Made by a program: the position numbers and the translations under genes | In this document: positions 57,401-64,000 of the stretch, one piece after another | How the letters are laid out: each line of letters starts with the position of its first letter | Position numbering within the stretch: the first letter of the stretch is position 1 | From: Chitinophagaceae bacterium | Lineage (GTDB): Bacteria > Bacteroidota > Bacteroidia > Chitinophagales > Chitinophagaceae | Assembly (NCBI GenBank): GCA_025360525.1 | Contig: JANYCA010000172.1 | Span: 18,637 to 82,636 of the forward strand | Direction: 5' to 3' | Length of the DNA: 64,000 nt | The notes under the pieces: model-generated | Told to the model about the DNA's origin: nothing | Databases searched by the model: none | Seen by the model: the letters and a program-made list of their open reading frames with translations, nothing else

Positions 57401-59449
57401 AAACCTGAGTGGATCAAACGTAAAAAAATTGCCTGCGCTACAACCACTTACACAGATGACGGGATACTTTCCCTGGTTATTAAACAATTGCGGATCAGAA
57501 AGATTAAATGCCAGTGTATTGGCAGATGAATGACCAAAATAGGCTATTTCGCTAACCCCCTCGTTAATTAACTGCTGTATCCTTTCGCCATTGGCCTGTT
57601 CAACAGCCGATGCCGACGTCTTTTCAAATGTCTCCACCCTTAAACCCATACCTGGCCTTTCCATCGTGGTTTTATATCCATCCATATAAGCCCTGAATTG
57701 AGCATTTTCTATGCTATCAGATCCACCAATTATATGAATAGCTCTTTTCATCCATTCCTTTGAATTGATCGTTTGTACAGTATTGGCCTGTACTTGTTCG
57801 TATTCAATAACTTTGTTAAGATAATTTTTTATTTCAGTTCCGTTAATGGCCGATAAACGACCTATAGGAATGAGCGGTACATTCCTGTCCTGCTCACAAG
57901 CCAGTAACACATCCGATGCAGGCCAGCCATAAGTTGGCACCAAATCTAATTTATCTGCCAGCGGACTAGCCTCATTCTGCCTGTATTCAATCGACGTAAC
58001 TCCCCTGCCTATTAAAAAAACATACTGTGGTTTTGGATCATATTGCTGGTATGTAAACCTTATAAAATCTCGTATTGCCAATGGATGCTTTTTAATACCG
58101 AATGCAAACTGATCGGTTAGTTCATCGATAGATATTACGACTGGCTTATAACCCCCACCGGCCGCTGATGCCCGGTACTGTTTGTATTGATCTACATAAT
58201 TGTTACCAGCGCCATCATCGTATAATAATGGGTTTGAAATAATGAGGTAGTTACCCTGGTTGGCGGGCAAATTATAATTAATGAAGTTTTTTGTTTCCAG
58301 CGAATTGATGGAAGTAATATTACCAGCATCTTCACTTACCAGTAAAAACTTTCTGCTCACACCTGATGGAGGTAAAGCGAACCTTACTTTACCGGGTATG
58401 GAAATATCGCCTGTATAACGGGCCCCATTGCTCAAACAATATAGTACCGGGGCCACGCCTGCATTATTAAAATCTTCTATTTCAATATAATTGCCATTGG
58501 GTGAGGGCTGCAGGTCAAAATAAAAATTGCTTTGATTATTAAATTTAAATTTGGCAGGATAGGTAACAGCCATTTCTGCAACTACTATCCGGTCGTTCGG
58601 ATTTTTTGACGTACCGTTCATCGCTACCTGCAGGTAATCGGGATTTTGAAGTAAACTCAAGGGCAGATTAGCGAATGTTTTTTTGACTGTATCAAAGAAA
58701 TTCATTGGCGCAGTGGCAGCGATATTATTAAAAAACTTGACCCTCAAATTTCTTGTGTTTAAGGCATTGCCAAATGCTGAAATATAAAGAGACACGCCGT
58801 TTGCAGGCCCTGCCGTGTAAACATTTAAGCCCGTAAATTCTTTAAAGATATCGCAGCAGGGATAAGCATCAGTACTTGTCCAGCCCTCTCCCATATCGTA
58901 CGATGACGAGTACACATACTCCCCCACCAACACGGCGTACCCCCGGTTATACTGACTCTTGTAAGCCATTGTTACCTTTCGAAAGAAATATGGATCTGGA
59001 GCAAGAGAATTGCCTGCTATATCATTGGCTGCATTAACATACCGCAAATTAGTAGCGGATTGGTTGATGGTAAGAAAATAGGCTGCTGTATCTGAGTGAA
59101 TACTAAAACTGTCTGATAACTGAAACCCTGCCTGCCTGTATAATGTTTTATCAGGTATTCCATCATTCATTTTCCCCCAAAACTCAATGTAATCCGAACT
59201 GCCTAAAGGCCCTGTGGGCGTTGAAGTAAAAATCCGTACCTCTTCGCCGTTTCGCCATAGTTGAAAATACTCCGCCGGTGTGCTGCCCATGCCAATTGCA
59301 GATAAAGTAGCCTGGTTAATGCGGCACAAACCCGATTTACCAATTTTAAATTTGTAATAGGATTTGTTGTAGTCTATCCAGCTATTGTTTATTTGTGCGT
59401 TGGAAACAACAGCAGAAAAAATAAACAATGCCAATAATACTTTTCTCAT
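54413..59449 (-). CDS. PorU2-like type IX secretion sortase (C25 gingipain-type) with its own sorting tail
   Basis: A very large exported protein, 1678 residues from the Met at 59449 (MRKVLLALFIFSAVVSNAQ, a clean signal peptide; an upstream Met adds eight). The C25 peptidase dyad is visible: His640 in YFGHSSANT and Cys670 in VSGCSAGNF, 30 residues apart as in gingipains and PorU. After the catalytic part come Ig-like/CARDB-like beta modules (about 780-1560) and a final ~110-residue FlgD-like/type A sorting domain (from LNYPNPFTSSTAF). Classical PorU is ~1150 residues, so the extra modules fit the annotated PorU2 group. PorU cleaves sorting tails during attachment; activity here is inferred. 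The upstream porV2-like gene is 32 bp away. Confidence 0.85.
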   Translation of the reverse strand: MRKVLLALFIFSAVVSNAQINNSWIDYNKSYYKFKIGKSGLCRINQATLSAIGMGSTPAEYFQLWRNGEEVRIFTSTPTGPLGSSDYIEFWGKMNDGIPDKTLYRQAGFQLSDSFSIHSDTAAYFLTINQSATNLRYVNAANDIAGNSLAPDPYFFRKVTMAYKSQYNRGYAVLVGEYVYSSSYDMGEGWTSTDAYPCCDIFKEFTGLNVYTAGPANGVSLYISAFGNALNTRNLRVKFFNNIAATAPMNFFDTVKKTFANLPLSLLQNPDYLQVAMNGTSKNPNDRIVVAEMAVTYPAKFKFNNQSNFYFDLQPSPNGNYIEIEDFNNAGVAPVLYCLSNGARYTGDISIPGKVRFALPPSGVSRKFLLVSEDAGNITSINSLETKNFINYNLPANQGNYLIISNPLLYDDGAGNNYVDQYKQYRASAAGGGYKPVVISIDELTDQFAFGIKKHPLAIRDFIRFTYQQYDPKPQYVFLIGRGVTSIEYRQNEASPLADKLDLVPTYGWPASDVLLACEQDRNVPLIPIGRLSAINGTEIKNYLNKVIEYEQVQANTVQTINSKEWMKRAIHIIGGSDSIENAQFRAYMDGYKTTMERPGMGLRVETFEKTSASAVEQANGERIQQLINEGVSEIAYFGHSSANTLAFNLSDPQLFNNQGKYPVICVSGCSAGNFFTFDPLRFSGSMSISEKYVLADKRGSIAFLASTHLGIPPFLNFYNTQLYNNFSRDMYGNTLGNQIKRVLLNLGSNPQSLDFYTRIHLEELNLHGDPAIKMNSFSMPDYVIEEPEVKINPSILTVADINFTLSVKINNIGKAISDSIKVVINRKLPNDSVQVIFNQLIPAPANSDSLKFTVLINPITDKGRNVFTISIDDGNRVNELSENNNFLSREFYIFEDEIRPSYPYNYSIVNQQNITFTASTSNPLSAQRQYLMEIDTTELFNSAFKKQYSNTGLGGIIQFTPTNISFTDSTVYYWRTSMVPLTNTAPIWNIFSFIYLPNGGTGFNQSHYFQHKNSTYSTNIQLDNDRVFRFKSQNRTLQIKTGLYPATSYDRINVILDFDQFEQYGCKYNSLQFLVYDTIGIQPWKNYNTAGTGRFGSWPICLDPVRKIFEFPYTDPAYRKKAMDFLDSIPDGYYVSITNLGMESNTSFINTWKADTAVLGPGKSLYHKLKSIGFTSIDSFTRNLPFIFFFSKNNNRYPAQQVMGTTAKDQLAGNFIVSAKYRTGNITSPVFGPARSWSSLHWRGKSSDPIQKDSVSIEVYGVKQNGTADLLKTIRPATDTSLAFVNAVTYPFIKLRMQNTDNDYATPAQLNYWRLNATYIPEGAVAPNIVFRFRDSVEQGDKIDFALAFKNISSVAFDSLRIKFIITDRNNVPHTIILPKGKALVAGDTLVVHYSIDTRDYPGLNTLHVIVNPDNDQLEQYSYNNFIFKDFFVVEDKTNPLLDVTFDGVHILNRDIVAARPHVLVKLKDESRFLALSDTSLLKVNIRYPDGNLRRIYFSDTMRFTPSTIGNGDNTASIDYTPYFTEDGEYELIVSGNDVMGNKAGNIEYKVSFNVINTPMISNMLNYPNPFTSSTAFVFTITGSEVPQNIRIQILTITGKVVREITKAELGDLHIGRNITDFKWDGTDMYGQKLANGVYLYRVLTNLNGKSLDKYKADGDKTDKFFKAGYGKMYLMR

Positions 59450-59481
59450 TATAGAATAAATTGAAATTTGCAATGATCGTT

Positions 59482-60582
59482 TTAGTCTCTCTTTACCAGG
59501 TTAAACCGCAATGAAAATACATGTGTGTACAATGGATTAGATTGATTTGCCAGGTTAGAATAAGCGTAATCTATTGTTACGTTTTTTATTTTAACACCTG
59601 CTCCCAAACTAGGCTGATAAATCCATACTTTTTTCCTGTTTAACGTATCGCCATCGGCCAATGCTTTTTGAAAATTGGTAACACCTGCCCTTACATAAAA
59701 CACATCGTGAATGGATGCTTCCAGGCCAACACTCGGGTCGACACTGATGGTTTTGTTACTGATAACCGTATTTCGCTGACCATCAAAAGTCAGGTTGAGG
59801 TTAGCCTCTGCCAGTAGCTTTACGGAATTGCTTACATTAAAATTATATCCACCTCCCAACACAAGCCGGGGTGCTGTAAGCTCCGAAGATTTTACAGGTA
59901 TTTCATTTTTAGTAAGATATAACACTTCCTTTTCTCTTTCGGTAAACTTAAAAGACCAGGCGTTAAAAGTAGTAGTAAGATCTCTTGCAACCAACCCTAA
60001 TCGCCAATTTGGCCCCTGCATTTGAATTCCAGCATCTATCCCAAAACCCCATGCGCTGGCAAAGCTTCCTACTTTGCGATGAATAATTTTAGCATTAAAA
60101 CCAAAACTTAACCTATAATCTTCTTCCTCTTTTATGCTTTGGGCAAAAGACAGTAACATAGCATAATCTGCGGAAGAAAAAGTTTGAATATTATCAAAAT
60201 TAATGCTGCCATCCGGCGCTACCAGGTACAATGTATTGGGGATATCATCTACCGCAAACCTTAATAACGATAACCCAAGCGTACGTTTATTGTCCTGCAC
60301 AGGTATTGCCACCGAGGCAAAGTCGAATTTACCAATACCTGCAAAATACTCGGCATGCATTAAACTTACAGAGGGATGATCTTTAACAGCGGCAAGACCA
60401 GCAGGATTCCAGTAGCCGGCAGTTGCATCATCCACGGAAGCAACTTGTGCGCTTCCCATTGCAAGGCCCCTGGCCCCTGCTCCAATATTTAAAAATTCGT
60501 TGGAATATTTTCTGAATTGAGCAGAAGACAGCAGCGGAATCAACAGCACAGAAAAAACAACAGCAGCACATTTGGGGATCAT
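59482..60582 (-). CDS. PorV/PorQ-family outer-membrane protein (PorV2-like)
   Basis: A 366-residue beta-barrel protein with a signal peptide (ending LSSAQ, about 22). The start of the mature part, EFLNIGAGARGLAMGSAQVA...ATAGYWNPAGLA, is the hallmark of the PorV/PorQ (UPF0164/FadL-like) family. In Porphyromonas gingivalis PorV shuttles cargo from the translocon to the PorU sortase. Here the protein is encoded immediately before a PorU-type sortase in the same transcription unit, so the two probably form a sortase module. The last strand ends HVFSLRFNLVKRD. Confidence 0.9.
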   Translation of the reverse strand: MIPKCAAVVFSVLLIPLLSSAQFRKYSNEFLNIGAGARGLAMGSAQVASVDDATAGYWNPAGLAAVKDHPSVSLMHAEYFAGIGKFDFASVAIPVQDNKRTLGLSLLRFAVDDIPNTLYLVAPDGSINFDNIQTFSSADYAMLLSFAQSIKEEEDYRLSFGFNAKIIHRKVGSFASAWGFGIDAGIQMQGPNWRLGLVARDLTTTFNAWSFKFTEREKEVLYLTKNEIPVKSSELTAPRLVLGGGYNFNVSNSVKLLAEANLNLTFDGQRNTVISNKTISVDPSVGLEASIHDVFYVRAGVTNFQKALADGDTLNRKKVWIYQPSLGAGVKIKNVTIDYAYSNLANQSNPLYTHVFSLRFNLVKRD

Positions 60583-61110
60583 AAAAATATTTTCCTTTTG
60601 GTATTTGAATTACAATAAAACTTCCTAAACGGTTAAAACGCATTTTACAAAACTAAATTGTGCCTTGTCAAGGGCAAACGACTCAGTTGGAAACGGTGCA
60701 AATTTAACTGTAATAGGTTAATATGGGGTTACCTCATTATAAGCAAGGCAAGATTATTGTAGACCTCTAAAATTTTAATATAGCTGCTTGTTTAACAAAG
60801 ATAACTATATGGTAAAAATCGATATGACGAAAACGCTGATAACACAAACGTAAAATGAGAGCTTTTTTAAAATATCGATTAGCCTAAAATAACGGGTGCA
60901 TTTTAAATTGTCGCTGGGCGTTCAATACGAACAGACGCAGGGTTTCAATGAGAACGCCCATTCTAAAGCACTGGCTCCCCTTTAGGGGATGGGGGCAATA
61001 GCGACAATTTAAAATGCACCTAAAATAGCTCATACATTCATTTTATCAATTTTTGTAAGCACATTTGCAAAAATTAAACAGGTAGTACAAATAATACAAA
61101 GCTCGTTTAC
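60583..61110. other. Long gap before tyrS containing a MITE-like element
   Basis: This 528-bp stretch contains no ORF. The left part (60583-60880) holds the porV2 upstream region and no clear signal. The right half carries the inverted-repeat element at 60892-61020. The remaining 90 bp to the tyrS start should hold the tyrS promoter. Confidence 0.6.
60892..61020. mobile_element. MITE-like element with 21-bp terminal inverted repeats
   Basis: A perfect 21-bp inverted repeat (60895-60915 and 61000-61020, starting GGTGCATTTT) encloses 84 bp. Inside lies a second inverted pair, GGGCGTTC (60916-60923) with GAACGCCC (60952-60959), and a GGCTCCCCTTTAGGGGA core. The element is flanked by the direct repeat CCTAAAATA (60883-60891 and 61019-61027), of which the outer 7 bp (TAAAATA) lie outside the inverted repeats. 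There is no ORF. The long self-complementary ends and the duplication support a small non-autonomous transposon; the family is not known. Confidence 0.75.
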
Positions 61111-62403
61111 ATGACAAATTTAATTGCAGAACTACAGTGGAGAGAAATGATTCAGGATATAATGCCTGGTACTGAGGAACAGCTAAATAAGGAAGTAACC
61201 ACCGGCTATATAGGCTTTGACCCAACGGCCGACAGTTTGCATATTGGTAATTTAGTACCGATTATATTATTGATTCACCTTCAACGCTGCGGGCACAAGC
61301 CCATTGCATTGGTAGGCGGCGCTACTGGTATGGTAGGCGACCCAAGTGGTAAAAGCGAAGAAAGAAATTTATTAAGTGAAGATATTTTGCAACACAACCT
61401 TGCCTGTGTAAAAAAACAACTGGAAAAGTTTTTAGACTTTGACCCCGCCAAACCCAATGCAGCAGAAATGGCCAATAATTACGATTGGTTTAAAAACTTC
61501 AGCTTTCTTGATTTTATAAGGGATGCGGGCAAGCACATTACTGTTAATTACATGATGAGTAAAGACAGTGTAAAAAAAAGACTGGAAGGCGATAATGGCA
61601 TGAGCTTTACAGAATTTACTTACCAGCTGGTACAGGGGTACGATTTTTACTGGCTGCACAAAAACAAAAACTGTAAACTGCAAATGGGAGGAAGCGATCA
61701 GTGGGGTAATATTGTAACCGGCACGGAACTGATAAGAAAAAAATCCGGCGGCGAAGGTTTTGCCTTTACCTGCCCGTTAATTACAAAGGCAGACGGGGGC
61801 AAATTTGGGAAATCGGAAAAAGGAAATGTGTGGCTTGATGCAAATAAAACATCTCCTTACCAGTTTTACCAATTTTGGTTAAATGCTGCGGATGCTGATG
61901 CAGAAAAATTCATTAAAATTTTCACCTTTTTACCGCAGGGTGAAATTAATGAACTGATTGCAGCCCACAAAGGAAATGAACACCAGCGCCTGCTACAGAA
62001 AAAATTAGCCGAAGAAGTTACCTGTTTTGTGCACAGCAGGGATGATTATGCGTTTGCAGTAAAAGCATCGGATATTTTATTTAACAACGATACTGCAGAA
62101 ATTTTGCAGCAGTTAAATGAACAACAATTGTTGCAGGTATTGGATGGTGTACCCACCGTAGAAATTTCTAAAAGCATATTAGATGCAGGCATTGATGTGG
62201 TAAGTTTTTTAGCCGATACCAATATTTTTCCGAGCAAAGGAGAAGCCCGAAAAATGCTGCAGGGTGGAGGTGTTAGCATCAACAAAATAAAAGTAGATTC
62301 AGTTGAACATGTGGTAAACACTAACCAGTTGCTGAACAATAAATTTTTATTGGTACAGAAAGGAAAGAGAAATTATTTTTTGGTAGTGGCCACGGTATCG
62401 TAG
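61111..62403 (+). CDS. tyrS: Tyrosyl-tRNA synthetase
   Basis: A 430-residue class I aminoacyl-tRNA synthetase. The HIGH-type motif is HIGN (residues 44-47), the KMSKS-type motif is KFGKS (about 231-235, normal for bacterial TyrRS), and GGSDQWGNIVTG (about 193-204) binds tyrosine. The C-terminal S4-like domain (about 365-430, with FPSKGEARKMLQGGGVSINK) binds the tRNA. The length is typical. No T-box leader is seen, and the gene is preceded by a MITE-like element about 90 bp upstream. Confidence 0.97.
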   Translation: MTNLIAELQWREMIQDIMPGTEEQLNKEVTTGYIGFDPTADSLHIGNLVPIILLIHLQRCGHKPIALVGGATGMVGDPSGKSEERNLLSEDILQHNLACVKKQLEKFLDFDPAKPNAAEMANNYDWFKNFSFLDFIRDAGKHITVNYMMSKDSVKKRLEGDNGMSFTEFTYQLVQGYDFYWLHKNKNCKLQMGGSDQWGNIVTGTELIRKKSGGEGFAFTCPLITKADGGKFGKSEKGNVWLDANKTSPYQFYQFWLNAADADAEKFIKIFTFLPQGEINELIAAHKGNEHQRLLQKKLAEEVTCFVHSRDDYAFAVKASDILFNNDTAEILQQLNEQQLLQVLDGVPTVEISKSILDAGIDVVSFLADTNIFPSKGEARKMLQGGGVSINKIKVDSVEHVVNTNQLLNNKFLLVQKGKRNYFLVVATVS

Positions 62404-62534
62404 TTTATTTGCAGCCATCCGTTACATCCAACCATTAGCTCAATCTGCTATAATAAAGTTAAACACAGCCATGTGGAAAATATTATTAATGATATTTTGC
62501 TGCATTAACCGAAATTAACGCCTTATTCGAAACT

Positions 62535-63410
62535 GTGTTAAAAGAAAACAAAGAAATAGCTGCCCTGCTGCAATTAATTGATGATCCCGATGAAGAGGTG
62601 TATCATACCGTTAGCGATAAACTCATCTCATTTGGTAAAGCTATTATACCCAACCTCGAGCACCTTTGGGAACATACGCTGAGCCCTGAAATACAGGAGC
62701 GTATTGAACAAATGATTCACCAATTGCACTTTAAAGACCTGACTGCAGACTTTTTATTATGGAAAGAAAATAAAGGCGGGTTGCTGGAAGGAGCTTTGTT
62801 AATTGCCCGGTATCACTATCCGGAAATACATAAAAACCAGGCCGAACAGGATATAGAAAAGCTACGCCGCAATATCTGGCTGGAGCTTAATAACTATCTA
62901 ACACCGCTGGAACAGGTAAGTGTAATTAACAGCATCCTGTATAATTATTACAAACAAAAAGGCATTGAAATAGCCTATAACCAGCCGGAAGATTTCTTTA
63001 TAAATAAAGCACTTGAATTAAAAAAAGGCAATGCTATCAGCAACGGCATTTTATACCTTGTACTCTGCGAATTGCTTGATGTACCGGTTAAAGCTTTAAA
63101 TATCCCGAGGCAGTTTTTATTGGCTTATGTAGATACCCAGCATGCACATATTAACCCGGATGCCCATCACTCAAAAAAAATCAAATTTTATATCGATCCG
63201 TTGAACGGACAAATATATTCTCATAAAGATATAGAGAGTTATTTTAAAAGGATCAACGTAACACCCACTACCTCCTACTTCAGGGAAATGAATAACAAAC
63301 GCATCATTCAATTTTTGCTGGAAGAAGTAAGCAAGTGTTTTGATGACGACCTGAACAGGTATAAAATGAACGAATTACTTTCTTTAGCCAAACTATTAAA
63401 CGACGAATGA
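62535..63410 (+). CDS. SirB1/transglutaminase-like family protein
   Basis: A 291-residue cytosolic protein starting at a GTG (62535). Residues 1-60 look like a HEAT-like helical cap. The region 85-230 matches the SirB1 N-terminal transglutaminase-like domain (WLELNNYLTPLEQVSVINSILYN, then KKGNAISNGILYLVLCELLDVPVKALNIP). The usual transglutaminase Cys is not visible at the expected place (the segment reads NAISNGILYLV), so enzymatic activity is doubtful. The DUF952 gene overlaps its stop by 4 bp, so the two are co-translated. Confidence 0.82.
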   Translation: MLKENKEIAALLQLIDDPDEEVYHTVSDKLISFGKAIIPNLEHLWEHTLSPEIQERIEQMIHQLHFKDLTADFLLWKENKGGLLEGALLIARYHYPEIHKNQAEQDIEKLRRNIWLELNNYLTPLEQVSVINSILYNYYKQKGIEIAYNQPEDFFINKALELKKGNAISNGILYLVLCELLDVPVKALNIPRQFLLAYVDTQHAHINPDAHHSKKIKFYIDPLNGQIYSHKDIESYFKRINVTPTTSYFREMNNKRIIQFLLEEVSKCFDDDLNRYKMNELLSLAKLLNDE

Positions 63411-63700
63411 TTTACCATGTTACCAGCAAAGCCCAATGGCAGCAGGCCCTTGCGCAAGGCTATTACGAAGCACCTTCTCTTGCGTTGGAAGGATTTATTC
63501 ATTTAAGCAAAAAGGAACAGGTACAAGGTGTTTTGGAGCGATACTATCAACACCAACACAACTTGCTGTTACTACACATTGAAGAAACAAAACTAACTAT
63601 GCCGCTAAAATATGAATTGGCTCCATCTGTAAATGAATCGTTTCCTCATTTGTATGGGAGGTTGAATTTGGAGGCGGTTATAACTATTACGGAATTGTAA
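63407..63700 (+). CDS. DUF952-family protein
   Basis: A 97-residue protein with the DUF952 pattern: MIYHVTSKAQWQQALAQG..Y, then LEGFIHLSKKEQVQGVLERYY (glycine-phenylalanine-isoleucine-His core), LLLLHIEETKL, and a C-terminal FPHLYGRLNLEAV. Structures of the family show an ADP-ribosyltransferase-like fold, but the function is unknown. Its ATG overlaps the TGA of the SirB1-like gene (ATGA), indicating translational coupling. Confidence 0.9.
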   Translation: MIYHVTSKAQWQQALAQGYYEAPSLALEGFIHLSKKEQVQGVLERYYQHQHNLLLLHIEETKLTMPLKYELAPSVNESFPHLYGRLNLEAVITITEL

Positions 63701-64000
63701 TGTTATTAAAAGCGATAAATTTTTGCTTTGTGCTTTATTCCGCTCCATATCTCTCCCAAGTTTAGAAATTCCCAGCCGAGTCACTACCTGGCGCAAGCGT
63801 CCGCTTGTGCATCTAAAAGAACGATCCATTAAATGCAAGCCAATCCTTGCATTTTTTATCACTATCAACCGACTAAAATCAGGAATCTAATTTTTTTCGT
63901 CTGAAAGTATTGATTTTGCTATGCTGTGTGTATTTATTTAAAAGCAGACCTCCTACCTTACTTTGGAAAAAGTGAAGGCTGACTGGCTTTTTTAGTTTTT
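63701..64000. other. Right-end non-coding stretch with two hairpins
   Basis: No gene is supported in the last 300 bases. Two structured items are seen. The first is GCGCAAGCG / CGCTTGTGC (63791-63810), a near-palindrome of the kind often repeated in Bacteroidota intergenic DNA. The second is AAATGCAAG (63831-63839) with CTTGCATTT (63846-63854), followed by TTTTA, a possible terminator for the SirB1-DUF952 pair. A minus-strand reading at 63605-63868 runs across both hairpins and is not believed. Confidence 0.5.

Noticed and set aside
63605..63868. An 87-codon minus-strand frame at the right end
   Set aside because: It overlaps the DUF952 gene and runs through two hairpins; no protein-like pattern.

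Overview
The window reads as one AT-rich chromosomal segment of a Bacteroidota bacterium, most plausibly a Chitinophagaceae-type (Sphingobacteriia/Chitinophagia) organism. The support is internal: several proteins bear type IX secretion sorting tails (type A and type B), there are PorP/SprF, PorU2-like and PorV2-like components, very large PKD-repeat surface proteins, a Bacteroidota-type di-haem succinate dehydrogenase operon, a fused SpmA/SpmB transporter and TAnnTTTG-like promoter elements. No tRNA, rRNA, CRISPR array, prophage or complete insertion sequence was found. The exact genus cannot be named from this sequence alone.

Layout. 1-4.5 kb (minus strand): lipoprotein, cmk, clpC. 4.5-6.2 kb (plus): a small STAS protein and ribonuclease Z, divergent from clpC across a region in which both genes carry the same ~31-nt motif. 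6.3-13.4 kb (minus): esterase and dapA, an L,D-transpeptidase-like protein, recN, a coiled-coil zinc-ribbon protein and a NIF3-type protein. 13.6-25.2 kb (plus): a small lipoprotein, then two tandem ~1600-residue PKD-repeat proteins with type B sorting tails, followed by their likely partner PorP/SprF. 25.3-31.9 kb: ychF (minus), a nucleoside-recognition transporter, the rpsF-rpsR-rplI operon, an LdtD-like L,D-transpeptidase and a glycine-rich RRM protein (all plus). 32.1-33.1 kb (minus): an HTH/O6-methylguanine-DNA methyltransferase gene broken by a small transposon-like insert. 33.5-34.7 kb: 4-hydroxyphenylpyruvate dioxygenase. 34.7-45 kb (minus): a large outer-membrane beta-barrel-like protein, sdhCAB, a hypothetical, a T9SS cargo protein and an N-acetylglucosamine-kinase-like protein. 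45.2-52.4 kb (plus): a C-terminal processing protease, then an exopolysaccharide export and GDP-fucose operon (Wza-like, Wzc-like, fcl, gmd). 52.5-60.6 kb (minus): a small membrane protein, an FkbM-like methyltransferase, and the porV2-porU2 pair. 61.1-63.7 kb (plus): tyrS, a SirB1-like protein and a DUF952 protein.

How the parts fit. Most genes are housekeeping (nucleotide, lysine/peptidoglycan precursor, protein turnover, translation, respiration, DNA repair). The accessory theme is the cell surface: T9SS cargo and apparatus-related proteins, exopolysaccharide export with fucose precursor synthesis, and peptidoglycan cross-linking. The most notable local observations are: (1) a precise 140-bp MITE-like insertion with a 10-bp target duplication that truncates the alkylation-repair gene; (2) a second, differently ended MITE-like element upstream of tyrS; (3) an 11-C homopolymer inside the second giant PKD adhesin-like gene, a candidate slippage site; and (4) the mirrored motif shared by the clpC and STAS leaders. 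No obviously new multi-gene system such as a defence island is visible.
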